NCBI RefSeq assembly: GCF_900114445.1
Contig: NZ_FOTB01000004.1
Span: 82,342 to 126,083, forward strand
DNA from: Salinicoccus halodurans
Lineage (GTDB): Bacteria; Bacillota; Bacilli; Staphylococcales; Salinicoccaceae
Direction: 5' to 3'
Length of the DNA: 43,742 bases
In this document: positions 35,857 through 43,742 of the stretch, piece by piece
Numbering within the stretch: position 1 is the first letter of the stretch
Layout: every line of letters starts with the position of its first letter
Made by a program: the position numbers and the translations under genes
The notes under the pieces: model-generated
Seen by the model: the letters and a program-made list of their open reading frames with translations, nothing else
The model's database searches: none
What the model was told of the DNA's origin: nothing

Positions 35857-36143
35857 TCCGTCCGCGCGGCGACGGCCACATGGGGTGCTTCCCGGCATTC
35901 GTCCGCGCGGCGACGGCCACATGAAGCGTTAGCCGGCATTCGTTCGCGCGGCGATGGCCACATGGAGCGTTATCCGGCATTCGTTCGCGCGGCGATGGCC
36001 ACATGGAGCGTTATCCGGCATTCGTCCGTGCGGCGATGGCCACATGGAGCGTTAGCCGGCATTCGTCCGCGCGGCGATGGCCATATGGAGCGTTAGCCGG
36101 CATTCGTCCGCGCGGCGACGGCCACATGGAGCGTTAGCCGGCA
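35857..36143. repeat. 41-bp tandem repeat array between the AGCS gene and clpB (inverted family member)
   Basis: Seven units have an exact 41-bp period; the landmark TCCGCGCGG / TTCGCGCGG starts at 35861, 35902, 35943, 35984, 36025, 36066 and 36107. The reverse complement of the unit aligns along its whole length with the unit at 14535 (shared: GAAGGCCGG-like start, TAACGCTTCAT-like middle, TGGACGTCG-like end), so this is the same family in opposite orientation. Its tails are all of the TAACGCTCC kind. It lies between convergent genes and ends directly at the clpB terminator. Confidence 0.97.
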
Positions 36144-36183
36144 CAAAAAACCTTCCCGGAACCAGGTTCCGGGAAGGTTTTTT
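36144..36183. terminator. Bidirectional terminator of clpB and the AGCS gene
   Basis: CCTTCCCGGAACC (36151-36163) and GGTTCCGGGAAGG (36165-36177) are perfect 13-bp complements with A6 before and T6 after, so the hairpin works in both directions. Confidence 0.92.
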
Positions 36184-36190
36184 GTATTCA

Positions 36191-38779
36191 TTACATATCG
36201 AATTTCAATTCGCCGTCTTTATAATCCACTTTGATTTTGAGGCCGTCTTCCATGTCCCGCGCAATCAGCTCTTTTGCAAGCGGTGTTTCGATATGGCGCT
36301 GGATGAAGCGTTTCAACGGACGGGCACCGAATTGCGGTTCGTATGCTTCGTCTGAAATCCAGTCTTTGACTGCATCTGTCACTTCCACTGTCATATGCTG
36401 ATCCAGCAGTCTGCGGTTCAGGTCATTGATCAGTTTATCTGTAATCATCTTCATGTTGTCTTTGGACAGCGGGCTGAACATGACGATGTCATCCATGCGG
36501 TTGATGATTTCAGGCTTGAAGTACATATGCACTTCGCTCATCACAGTATCCCGAACTTCATCGGTGATCCCGCCGCCTTCTATCATTGAATCGAGCAGAT
36601 GGTGCGATCCGATATTGGATGTCATGATGATGATCGTATTCCTGAAGTCGACGGCGCGTCCTTTCGAATCTGTCAGACGCCCTTCATCGAGCAGCTGGAG
36701 CAGGATGTTGAATACATCGGAGTGGGCCTTCTCCACTTCATCCAGCAGGATGACGGAGTACGGCTGTCTGCGGATGGCTTCTGTCAGCTGTCCGCCCTCT
36801 TCATGCCCGACATAGCCCGGAGGTGCACCAATCAGCCTGGACACGGCATGTTTCTCCATATACTCACTCATGTCGATGCGGATCATGTGCTTTTCAGAAT
36901 CGAACATCGTTGCAGCGAGCGTCTTCGCGAGTTCCGTCTTACCGACACCGGTCGGACCGAGGAATAAAAAGCTCCCGACCGGACGGTCCGGATCTTTGAT
37001 GCCGGCCCTTGCACGGATGACTGCATCCGACACCAGGTCGACCGCCTCGTCCTGCCCCACCACACGTTCGTGCAGTATGTCTGCAAGTTTCAGCAGTTTA
37101 TCCTTTTCGGTTTCCACGAGTTTGGTGACAGGGATGCCCGTCCACTGGCTGACGATATAGCCGATTTCATCTTCCGTCACAACCTCACGGATGATGCGGT
37201 TCTCCCCTGCACTTTCCTCCTGGAGCTGTGCTTCCAGTTCTGCAAGCTCCTTCTCGAGTGACGGCAGCCGACCGTGGCGGAGTTCAGCTGCTTTTTCCAG
37301 CTCGTAGTTGTTTTCCGCTTCCTCGAGTTCCTTGCGGACGCGATCCAGTTCTTCCCGCTTGCCGGTCACTTTCTGAATCTGTGCTTTTTCCTTCTCGACG
37401 CGCTGCGTCAGCGCCTGCTGCGCTTCACGCGCTTCGGACAATTCCTTCTGCAGCTCCTCCAGCCTGTTCCTGGACACTGAATCATCCTCAGACTTAAGTG
37501 CCTGCTCTTCGATTTCAAGCTGCATGACACGGCGGTTGATCTGATCGAGCTCCGTCGGATTCGACCCCATCTCCGTGCGGATGGTCGCGCTCGCCTGGTC
37601 CATCAGGTCGATCGCCTTATCCGGCAGGAAGCGGTCTGTAATATAACGGTCGGACAGTTCCGCCGCAGCCACAAGTGCACGGTCTGTAATCCTTACACCG
37701 TGGTGCACCTCGTAGCGCTCCTTCAGGCCGCGCAGTATTGAAATCGTATCTTCGACATCCGGTTCCGGAATCTGCACCTTCTGGAATCTGCGTTCCAGCG
37801 CCGAATCCTTTTCGATGTACTCACGGTACTCATTCAGCGTCGTGGCACCGATGCAGTGCAGTTCGCCGCGGGCGAGCATCGGTTTTAGCATGTTGCCTGC
37901 GTCCATCGCACCTTCCGTCTTGCCGGCGCCGACGAGCATATGGATTTCATCTATGAATAAAATGATCCGGCCGTCGGATTCCTTCACTTCTTTCAGGACC
38001 GCTTTCAGCCGCTCTTCGAATTCACCGCGGTATTTCGCACCTGCGACGAGTGCGGACAGATCCAGTTCAAAAATCGTCTTGTCCAGGAGACTGTCCGGCA
38101 CGTCTTTGCGCACGATGCGCTGTGCCAGCCCTTCAACGATCGCCGTCTTGCCGACCCCGGGCTCACCGATCAGCACCGGATTGTTTTTCCGTTTACGGCT
38201 CAGAATGCGGATCGAATTACGGATTTCCTCATCACGGCCGATGACAGGATCGACGTTGCCGTTCCTCACTTCCTCCACAAGGTCGCGGCCGTATTTTTCC
38301 AATACTTCATATTGTACTTCCGGATTTTGTGTTGTCACATGGTTTCCCCCTCTTACTTTGTTGATGATCTCTCTGATCACCTGGTCTTTATTCCCCACGA
38401 TTTCTTTCATAATCGGTTCGGTTTCAACCGCTGAGAGCACCAGGTGTTCGACGGAGACGTATTCATCATTCATCTCCGCCATGATCTTCTCAGCCCGGCT
38501 GACGAGCTGTGTGAAGCCGTTCGACATGTACTGCCCGTACTGGACGTTGTCGCCGCTCACTACATTATATTTCCCTAATTTTTCATCGTATTCCGCAAGC
38601 AGTGCGGATGTGTCAATATTCGCACGTTCCAGGACATCCGGCGCCATGCTCCCGTCCAGCTCAAGCATCGCTTTCATCACTGCTTCAATTTCAATTGACT
38701 GCAGCTTGAGATCGACTGAAATCGCTTGGGCACGCTCGATGATCGACTGGACCGTATACGTCATTTTGTTAATATCCAA
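36191..38779 (-). CDS. clpB: ATP-dependent chaperone ClpB, TTG start
   Basis: Hexameric AAA+ disaggregase that works with DnaK to rescue aggregated protein after heat or salt stress. Clp N-repeats (about 5-145), AAA1 with Walker A GEPGVGKT (about 205-212), a long coiled-coil middle domain (about 400-525), and AAA2 with GPTGVGKT near 605. It lacks a ClpP-binding loop, as expected for ClpB. Start: AAGGAG lies 8 nt from a TTG at 38779 whose reading [12 protein letters not shown] aligns with the S. aureus N-terminus; an in-frame GTG at 38788 abuts the ribosome site. This gives 862 residues. A CtsR operator covers the transcription start. Confidence 0.97.
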   Translation of the reverse strand: MDINKMTYTVQSIIERAQAISVDLKLQSIEIEAVMKAMLELDGSMAPDVLERANIDTSALLAEYDEKLGKYNVVSGDNVQYGQYMSNGFTQLVSRAEKIMAEMNDEYVSVEHLVLSAVETEPIMKEIVGNKDQVIREIINKVRGGNHVTTQNPEVQYEVLEKYGRDLVEEVRNGNVDPVIGRDEEIRNSIRILSRKRKNNPVLIGEPGVGKTAIVEGLAQRIVRKDVPDSLLDKTIFELDLSALVAGAKYRGEFEERLKAVLKEVKESDGRIILFIDEIHMLVGAGKTEGAMDAGNMLKPMLARGELHCIGATTLNEYREYIEKDSALERRFQKVQIPEPDVEDTISILRGLKERYEVHHGVRITDRALVAAAELSDRYITDRFLPDKAIDLMDQASATIRTEMGSNPTELDQINRRVMQLEIEEQALKSEDDSVSRNRLEELQKELSEAREAQQALTQRVEKEKAQIQKVTGKREELDRVRKELEEAENNYELEKAAELRHGRLPSLEKELAELEAQLQEESAGENRIIREVVTEDEIGYIVSQWTGIPVTKLVETEKDKLLKLADILHERVVGQDEAVDLVSDAVIRARAGIKDPDRPVGSFLFLGPTGVGKTELAKTLAATMFDSEKHMIRIDMSEYMEKHAVSRLIGAPPGYVGHEEGGQLTEAIRRQPYSVILLDEVEKAHSDVFNILLQLLDEGRLTDSKGRAVDFRNTIIIMTSNIGSHHLLDSMIEGGGITDEVRDTVMSEVHMYFKPEIINRMDDIVMFSPLSKDNMKMITDKLINDLNRRLLDQHMTVEVTDAVKDWISDEAYEPQFGARPLKRFIQRHIETPLAKELIARDMEDGLKIKVDYKDGELKFDM

Positions 38780-38816
38780 GTGTATCACTCCTTCGAAAAT
38801 AAGTGATTCATAAAAG

Positions 38817-38833
38817 TTTGACCTTTTTTGACC
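38817..38833. promoter_or_regulatory. CtsR operator of clpB
   Basis: On the gene strand GGTCAAAAAAGGTCAAA is the perfect heptad direct repeat GGTCAAA-N3-GGTCAAA known for CtsR, the class III heat-shock repressor. It begins 9 bp downstream of the -10 box and so covers the start site. Confidence 0.92.
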
Positions 38834-38841
38834 ATAACTTA

Positions 38842-38869
38842 ATTATACACTTTCTCCCCGCATTTTCAA
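38842..38869 (-). promoter_or_regulatory. Promoter of clpB
   Basis: On the minus strand TTGAAA (38864-38869) and TATAAT (38842-38847) are 16 bp apart, directly upstream of the CtsR site. Confidence 0.8.
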
Positions 38870-38936
38870 GTAATTGATAGCTTTTCAAACCAAATTAATT
38901 TATATTATATCTTAGAGATTTTAGGAGGGCTTATTT

Positions 38937-39761
38937 TTGGACATCATACTACTTATCAAATACTTATTCCTGGGGCTGCTGCAGGGAATCACTGAACCTA
39001 TACCCGTTTCATCCAGCGGCCACCTCGTCATAGCAAGAGAATTGTTCAATATTGAAGCAAAAGGACTGTCTTTTGAAATTTTTCTGAATACCGCTTCACT
39101 GCTGGCAATCCTGTTCGTCTACCGCCGGGACATCTATGCGATACTCGGCAACCTCTACAGGTATTTCTTCAGGCGTGAGAGGGATGAGGAGGCTGTAAAA
39201 GATTTCAAATATACAATGTACCTCATCATCGCAACGATTCCCGTCGGGGTGCTCGGCGTCCTCCTCAAAGATGTCATCGGGGAGAACATATCCATGGGAT
39301 TCGTCGGATTCATGCTGCTTGTTACAGGTATCGCGCTCTGGATCATCAAAAACAAACGCGGACAGAAACGTGACGGGGAGCTTACTGTGAAAGACTCCAT
39401 CATCGTAGGGCTCGCACAATGTATCGCCCTGACACCCGGCATAAGCCGCAGTGGTGCAACACTCGTCGGTTCGATGGCTGTCGGCCTGAACCAGAAGAGT
39501 GCACTCCGCTTCGTCTTCCTGCTGTACATCCCGGTTTCACTCGGCACTGCACTCATTTCCGTCGGCGACCTTGTCAATGACCCTGATCTTGCGGCACTCG
39601 CACTGCCGTACGCACTCAGCTTCCTTGTCACAGTTGCTGCCACATATTTTGCGGTGAAATGGCTCCAGAATGTCATGGCGAATGGAAACCTTGCGATATT
39701 CAGCTACTACTGCTTCGCACTCGGAACATTCTCCATCCTCTACTACTATATCTTCATATGA
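38937..39761 (+). CDS. uppP: Undecaprenyl-diphosphatase UppP (BacA), TTG start
   Basis: Integral membrane phosphatase that recycles undecaprenyl pyrophosphate to the carrier lipid of peptidoglycan and teichoic acid synthesis; overproduction gives bacitracin resistance. The two active-site motifs are present: LQGITEPIPVSSSGH (about residues 15-29) and TPGISRSGAT (about residues 165-174). 274 residues with about eight hydrophobic segments. The start is TTG at 38937 with AGGAGG 8 nt upstream; there is no suitable ATG. It is monocistronic and divergent from clpB across 157 bp. Confidence 0.95.
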   Translation: MDIILLIKYLFLGLLQGITEPIPVSSSGHLVIARELFNIEAKGLSFEIFLNTASLLAILFVYRRDIYAILGNLYRYFFRRERDEEAVKDFKYTMYLIIATIPVGVLGVLLKDVIGENISMGFVGFMLLVTGIALWIIKNKRGQKRDGELTVKDSIIVGLAQCIALTPGISRSGATLVGSMAVGLNQKSALRFVFLLYIPVSLGTALISVGDLVNDPDLAALALPYALSFLVTVAATYFAVKWLQNVMANGNLAIFSYYCFALGTFSILYYYIFI

Positions 39762-39764
39762 ATA

Positions 39765-39796
39765 AAAACCCCGGTCCCGGCGGATCGGGGTTTTTT
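39765..39796 (+). terminator. Terminator downstream of uppP
   Basis: AAAACCCCG (39765-39773) and CGGGGTTTT (39786-39794) pair perfectly and are followed by more T. Confidence 0.85.
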
Positions 39797-39800
39797 GCGT

Positions 39801-39830
39801 AAAAAAACACCTGCCCAAATCGGCAGGTGT
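39801..39830 (-). terminator. Terminator downstream of sufT
   Basis: ACACCTGCC (39807-39815) and GGCAGGTGT (39822-39830) form a perfect 9-bp stem followed on the minus strand by T6 or T7. This convergent junction has two back-to-back terminators and no repeat array. Confidence 0.88.
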
Positions 39831-39845
39831 CCTACGTATATGATC

Positions 39846-40154
39846 TTAGCTGACGCCAAGTGCGATTTTTGCATAGCGGCTCATCTTGTCTTTGCCCCAC
39901 GGCGGGTTCCAGACGATGTTGACTTCGGTTTCCTTCACTTCCGGCAGTTCGCCGAGTGCAGTTTCAACCTGTTCAACAATTTGCGGCCCCATCGGGCAGC
40001 CCATGGATGTGAGTGTCATTTCAACACCGGCTTTGCCATCTTCATCGAGATGTACGCCATACACAAGTCCAAGGTTCACAATGTCTATACCAAGCTCAGG
40101 GTCAATTACATTCTCAAGTGCGCCCATCATGCTTTCTTCCATAGCTTTATCCAT
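39846..40154 (-). CDS. sufT: Iron-sulfur cluster carrier/assembly factor SufT (MIP18/DUF59)
   Basis: Small cytosolic protein (102 residues) of the MIP18 family, which in S. aureus helps mature Fe-S proteins when demand is high. It is recognised by VIDPELGIDIVNLGLVYGV, the invariant cysteine in TLTSMGCPMGPQIVEQV (Cys53), and VNIVWNPPWGKDKMSRYAKIALGV at the C-terminus, nearly identical in pattern to staphylococcal SufT. The start ATG at 40154 has AAGGAG 8 nt upstream; an in-frame GTG at 40163 abuts that site. It is monocistronic and divergent from the HAD gene. Confidence 0.94.
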   Translation of the reverse strand: MDKAMEESMMGALENVIDPELGIDIVNLGLVYGVHLDEDGKAGVEMTLTSMGCPMGPQIVEQVETALGELPEVKETEVNIVWNPPWGKDKMSRYAKIALGVS

Positions 40155-40264
40155 TAATATCACTCCTTCTTAGAGTATATACTATATAATATACCAAAAA
40201 AATTACACTATTAAAATATAAATGATATGATAGTTTTATGAAAGATTAACAAGGAGTATAGCTG

Positions 40265-41077
40265 ATGCACAAATATTTAATATGTCTCGACCTGGACGGT
40301 ACACTTCTGACAGATGAGAAGAAAATCAGTCCATATACAAAAAAAGTGCTGTCGCACTTGAAGAAACAGGGTCATGAAATCATGATCTCCACCGGCCGCC
40401 CCTACAGGGCGAGCGAACCTTATTACTGGGAACTTGAAATGACGACGCCTGTCGTCAACTTCAACGGGGCGTTCGTCCACCATCCCCAGGATCTTTATTT
40501 CAAAACGGTCCATGAAGAACTTGACCTTGAAGTGGCGAAGGAAATAGTGGATCGTGTACCGGATCTGAATATACAGAATATCATTGCGGAAGTGAAGGAT
40601 AACGTCTATATCCACTATCATGACGAAGTGCTTTTCGAAGCGTTCAGCATGGGCAACCCGCAGGTGAAAATCGGCAATCTGGTGCAGAATATGGAATCGG
40701 GGCCGACGTCGATACTGATCCAGGCGGAGGAGCCTGAAGTGCCCCGCATAAGGAAGGCGCTTGATGACCTGTTTGCCGAAACGATTGAACACCGCCGCTG
40801 GGGTGCGCCCTACCCTGTCATCGAGATCGTCAAAAAAGGGATCAATAAGGCGGTCGGTGTCGACTATGTCCGCGGCTACCTCGGCATCGAACAGGAACAC
40901 ACCATCGCATTCGGCGATGAAGACAACGATACTGAAATGATAAAATATGTAAAACACGGGGTTGCCATGGGCAATGCGATCGAGGAAGTGAAGGAAGCTG
41001 CGGATTATGTAACATCATCGAATGAAACCGACGGCGTCGGCAAATTCCTCAACGATTATTTCAAACTGAACCTATAA
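40265..41077 (+). CDS. Cof-type HAD-IIB family hydrolase
   Basis: Cytosolic phosphatase of the haloacid dehalogenase superfamily, 270 residues. Motif I is CLDLDGTLLTD (nucleophile Asp9, acid/base Asp11), motif II lies in MISTGRP, motif III is the Lys in IVKKGINKAVGV, and motif IV is IAFGDEDNDTEMI. The IIB cap domain sits between motifs II and III. Members act on sugar phosphates, flavin precursors or pyridoxal phosphate; the substrate here is unknown. Start ATG with AAGGAG about 9 nt upstream. First gene of a unit with degV and the CoA disulfide reductase gene. Confidence 0.9.
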   Translation: MHKYLICLDLDGTLLTDEKKISPYTKKVLSHLKKQGHEIMISTGRPYRASEPYYWELEMTTPVVNFNGAFVHHPQDLYFKTVHEELDLEVAKEIVDRVPDLNIQNIIAEVKDNVYIHYHDEVLFEAFSMGNPQVKIGNLVQNMESGPTSILIQAEEPEVPRIRKALDDLFAETIEHRRWGAPYPVIEIVKKGINKAVGVDYVRGYLGIEQEHTIAFGDEDNDTEMIKYVKHGVAMGNAIEEVKEAADYVTSSNETDGVGKFLNDYFKLNL

Positions 41078-41095
41078 ATGAAAGGGGAGACTGAT

Positions 41096-41938
41096 ATGCA
41101 GTTATTTGCAGACAGCTGTTCTGACATATCACAGCAGGATTTCAAGTCAAAAAACATTGAGTTCATTCCGCTGAAGATCACCATCGACGGAAAAGACTAT
41201 CTGGATCAGATCGAAATCTCCAGCCAGGAAGTGCTTAACGAAATTTCCAGCGGAAAAAGACCGCTTACGAGCCAGGCGAATCCGGAGCAGTTCACGGATA
41301 TGTTCATGACATATGTCGAAAAGGGCGAATCTGTCCTGTACATCGCATTTTCAAGCGAGCTGTCCGGCACTTATCAGAGTGCTGTGATTGCACGGGATAC
41401 GGTTTTGGAGGATTACCCTGATGCCGACATTACAATCATTGATACGAAAGCGGCAAGCTACGGCCTCGGCCTCATCGTGGAGCGCGCCCATGGATATCTT
41501 GAAGAGGGGCTGTCCAAAGAGGAAATCCTCGAGAAGGTGGAAAGTGATGTGAAAAGCATCCGCCACTTCTTTACGGTAAACGACCTCGACTATCTCGCAA
41601 AAGGCGGCCGCCTGTCGAAAGGCCAGGCTTTCCTTGGCGGGCTGCTCAACATCAAACCTCTGCTCCATGTCGAGGACGGCAGGCTTGTTCCGCTTGAGAA
41701 ACACAGGGGCCTAAAGAAGGTGTTCTCGAGCATGGTCAAACACATGAAGGCAGACAATGTTGCTGCAGAAGTCCACATCACACATGCGAATGCACACGAC
41801 CAGGCGGAACAGCTGCAGAAGAAAATAATGGAAGAGACAAATGCGGCTGAAGTGAAAATCAGCATGATCGGCCCGACAATCAGCAGCCACACAGGTAATG
41901 GCACAGTGGCCCTATTCTACTTCAACGAAGGTGTTTAA
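41096..41938 (+). CDS. DegV family fatty-acid binding protein
   Basis: Two-domain protein that binds fatty acids; in S. aureus such FakB proteins present exogenous fatty acids to the kinase FakA. The DegV start MQLFADSCSDIS and the motifs SGKRPLTSQANPEQF, IAFSSELSGTYQSA and FTVNDLDYLAKGGRLS (fatty-acid contacting) are visible. 280 residues. The start is the ATG at 41096 with AAGGGGAGA 7 nt before it; an upstream in-frame ATG at 41078 directly abuts the HAD stop codon and has no ribosome site. Whether this copy is a FakB or another DegV branch is unclear. The CoA disulfide reductase start follows 1 bp after its stop. Confidence 0.9.
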   Translation: MQLFADSCSDISQQDFKSKNIEFIPLKITIDGKDYLDQIEISSQEVLNEISSGKRPLTSQANPEQFTDMFMTYVEKGESVLYIAFSSELSGTYQSAVIARDTVLEDYPDADITIIDTKAASYGLGLIVERAHGYLEEGLSKEEILEKVESDVKSIRHFFTVNDLDYLAKGGRLSKGQAFLGGLLNIKPLLHVEDGRLVPLEKHRGLKKVFSSMVKHMKADNVAAEVHITHANAHDQAEQLQKKIMEETNAAEVKISMIGPTISSHTGNGTVALFYFNEGV

Positions 41939-41939
41939 T

Positions 41940-43280
41940 ATGAAACAGGTAATTATCGTCGGCGGTGTGGCCGGTGGCGCAACGGCTGCGGCCCAACTCC
42001 GCAGAATAAACCCCGATATCAATATTACAATCTACGAAAAGGGGCGCGACATCAGCTTCGGCAACTGCGGTCTGCCCTATAACATCGGCGGTGAGGTGAG
42101 TGACCGGGACAAGCTGGTCGCCGCGACGCCTGCAACCATGGCGGAACGTGATATCGTCGTGAAGACGCATCACGAAGTGCGCAGTGTGGACAGCGAGGGC
42201 AGGAAACTGCTTGTGAAGGATCTCGAGGAAGACAGGGAGTTTGAAGCAGCGTATGATTATCTCATACTGTCGCCGGGCGGCGCACCGCGCACAATACCGG
42301 CGCTGCTCGATGTGCCGCAGGCATTTGTCCTGCATAACCTGGAAGACCTCGATGACATCAAGGCCCATATTGCGGAACATGATGTGAATAAGGTGGTCGT
42401 CATCGGCGCCGGATATATCGGCCTCGAGCTGATAGAGAACTTTGTCAGGCGCGGCATGGATGTGACCTTTATTCACAGAAGCGAGGAAGTCTACCGGCCT
42501 CTCGAAGATGATCTCGGGAATTTCTTCATCGAAGAGATGGAGCGTCAGGGCGTTGATGTCAGGCTCAACACTGAAATCGTGGAAGTCGACGGAAATGTTG
42601 CGACGCTGAGCAACGGGGAACAAGTTGATGCGCCGATGATCGTAGCGGGCATCGGCATTTTGCCGAGAACGGAATTCCTCGGTGGCTCCGGTGTGGCATT
42701 GAATGATGCGGGATTCATCTGTACCGATGAGACCGGATGTACGAGCGCCGACTGCGTCTATGCGCTTGGGGACGCCATCGAGACATTTTATCAGCACGTC
42801 GATCGGAAGACGACGGTGGCCCTCGCCTGGGGCGCGCACCGCATGGCCTATGTCATTGCCAATCAGATCGGCGGCGATGACGATGTGAAATTCGAGGGGC
42901 TTCTCGGCACAAACATCATCCGTTTCTTCGATTATGACATAGCCACCCTCGGACTGCAGCAGAATGAAGTCCGGGAGTATGATCATTTCATCGTCGATCA
43001 TAAGCAGAAGAACAAGGCCGGCTATATGGACGGCAGCGTGCCGATCCGTGTGCGGATCTATGTTTCGACAGAAGACGGCAGAATCCTGCGCGCTGCGGTC
43101 GTCGGTACGGAAGGTGTCGACAAACGCATCGATTTACTGGCGGCGCACATCAGGCTCGGCGGCACTGCCGAAGATCTCGTAAATATAGAAGTCGCTTATT
43201 CCCCGCCGTATTCCAGCCCAAAAAGCGTGTTGAATATGCTGGGGTATAAAACGATAGAGAAGATGAAAAAATTCAAATGA
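41940..43280 (+). CDS. cdr: Coenzyme A disulfide reductase
   Basis: Cytosolic FAD enzyme that reduces CoA disulfide with NADPH, keeping CoASH, the main low-molecular thiol in staphylococci lacking glutathione, in the reduced form. FAD-binding VIIVGGVAGGATAAAQLRR at the N-terminus, single active cysteine Cys43 in SFGNCGLPYNIGG, NAD(P)-binding VVVIGAGYIGLELIENFVRRG near residues 150-170, and the C-terminal dimer segment with YSPPYSSPKSVLNMLGY whose tyrosines assist catalysis. 446 residues. Start ATG 1 bp after the degV stop. It may share a thiol-homeostasis theme with Spx and YjbH elsewhere in the window. Confidence 0.95.
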   Translation: MKQVIIVGGVAGGATAAAQLRRINPDINITIYEKGRDISFGNCGLPYNIGGEVSDRDKLVAATPATMAERDIVVKTHHEVRSVDSEGRKLLVKDLEEDREFEAAYDYLILSPGGAPRTIPALLDVPQAFVLHNLEDLDDIKAHIAEHDVNKVVVIGAGYIGLELIENFVRRGMDVTFIHRSEEVYRPLEDDLGNFFIEEMERQGVDVRLNTEIVEVDGNVATLSNGEQVDAPMIVAGIGILPRTEFLGGSGVALNDAGFICTDETGCTSADCVYALGDAIETFYQHVDRKTTVALAWGAHRMAYVIANQIGGDDDVKFEGLLGTNIIRFFDYDIATLGLQQNEVREYDHFIVDHKQKNKAGYMDGSVPIRVRIYVSTEDGRILRAAVVGTEGVDKRIDLLAAHIRLGGTAEDLVNIEVAYSPPYSSPKSVLNMLGYKTIEKMKKFK

Positions 43281-43286
43281 TGATGT

Positions 43287-43328
43287 AAGACCCGCTGTCC
43301 GTCTCTGTGAGATGGGCGGCGGGTCTTG
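43287..43328 (+). terminator. Hairpin downstream of cdr
   Basis: AAGACCCGC (43287-43295) and GCGGGTCTT (43319-43327) pair perfectly around a structured 23-nt loop. The T-tract after it is broken (GTGTTTGTGG), so termination may be weak. Confidence 0.6.
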
Positions 43329-43350
43329 TGTTTGTGGCGGCCGCCACAAA

Positions 43351-43742
43351 TACAACGAAGGCCGGATACCCCGGCATGTGGACGTCGTCGCCCCCAACGA
43401 AGGCCAGCACCCCCGGCATGTGGACGTCGTCGCCCCCAACGAAGGCCAGCACCCCCGGCATGTGGACGTCGTTACCCCCAACGAATGCCAGCACCCGCGC
43501 CATATGGACGTCGTCGCACCAGACGAAGGCCGGATACCCCGCCATATGGACGTCGTTGCCCCAGACGAAGGCCAGCACCCCCGCCATGTGGACGTCGTCG
43601 CCCCAGACGAAGGCCGGATACCCCGGCATATGGACGTCATTGCCCCCAACGAATGCCAGCACCCGCGCCATGTGGACGTCGTCGCCCCCAACGAAGGCCG
43701 GATACCCCAGCATGTGGACATCGTCGCGCCCAACGAAGGCCG
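43351..43742. repeat. 42-bp tandem repeat array downstream of cdr (cut by window edge)
   Basis: At least nine units have an exact 42-bp period; the landmark ATGTGGACG / ATATGGACG starts at 43376, 43418, 43460, 43502, 43544, 43586, 43628, 43670 and 43712, and the array runs to the end of the window. The unit is the 14535 unit in the same orientation with one base added in the C-rich segment before ACGAAGG. Tails alternate between GGATACCCCGGC, CAGCACCCCCGGC and CAGCACCCGCGCC. Because 42 is divisible by three, both strands give open frames with a 14-residue period; I regard these as by-products. Confidence 0.97.

Noticed and set aside
35522-36004. Minus-strand frame over the AGCS gene end and the repeat array
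   Set aside because: It is antisense to a clear gene and depends on the stop-poor repeat.
43134-43733. Minus-strand frame of about 200 codons with a 14-residue repeat
   Set aside because: It is explained by the 42-bp period, runs antisense into cdr, and has no credible start signal.

Overview
The window looks like a chromosomal core segment from a moderately GC-rich, salt-adapted member of the Staphylococcaceae, most like Salinicoccus. This assignment is an inference from three things. First, the run fabI / CPA2 antiporter / mgtE / nadK / relQ / UPF0738 / CYTH protein / globin / yjbH / rsaE / pepF / coiA / mecA / spx / trpS follows the Staphylococcus aureus order almost gene for gene. Second, the base composition is near 50% GC by eye, far above Staphylococcus. 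Third, there is an ectoine-type (Ehu) ABC importer and the secreted lipoproteins are strongly acidic.

Layout. 1-4.4 kb: fatty-acid reductase FabI with a FapR operator, then a cation/proton antiporter and the Mg2+ channel MgtE. 4.5-8.2 kb: nadK-relQ-UPF0738 on the minus strand, divergent from CYTH protein-globin-yjbH. 8.2-9.0 kb: a gene-free stretch holding the small RNA RsaE/RoxS. 9.0-14.4 kb: pepF, coiA, mecA and spx on the minus strand and trpS on the plus strand. YjbH, MecA and Spx belong to one ClpXP/ClpC proteolysis and thiol-stress circuit. 14.9-23.5 kb: fabF and fabH (second FapR operator) downstream of a complete oligopeptide importer (oppD-F-B-C-A). 24-30.7 kb: yjzD, a nitronate monooxygenase, and the glycerol regulon glpP-glpF-glpK-glpD with a cre box and a GlpP-type leader terminator. 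31-34.2 kb: ehuBCDA. 34.4-43.3 kb: an AGCS amino-acid/sodium symporter with a cre box, CtsR-controlled clpB, uppP, sufT, and a HAD phosphatase-degV-CoA disulfide reductase operon.

The most unusual structure is a family of tandem repeats with a strict 41- or 42-bp period. It occurs four times: 1-82 (cut by the window), 14535-14848, 35857-36143 and 43351-43742 (cut by the window). Both complete arrays lie between convergent genes, each array is flanked by intrinsic terminators, and one array is inverted relative to the others. I know of no described element that matches.

Other points of interest are a terminator hairpin that contains the coiA ribosome binding site, redox-type sites upstream of rsaE, a set of UUG/GUG starts placed by Shine-Dalgarno spacing, and several dyads at promoters (yjzD, nitronate monooxygenase, pepF, ehuB).
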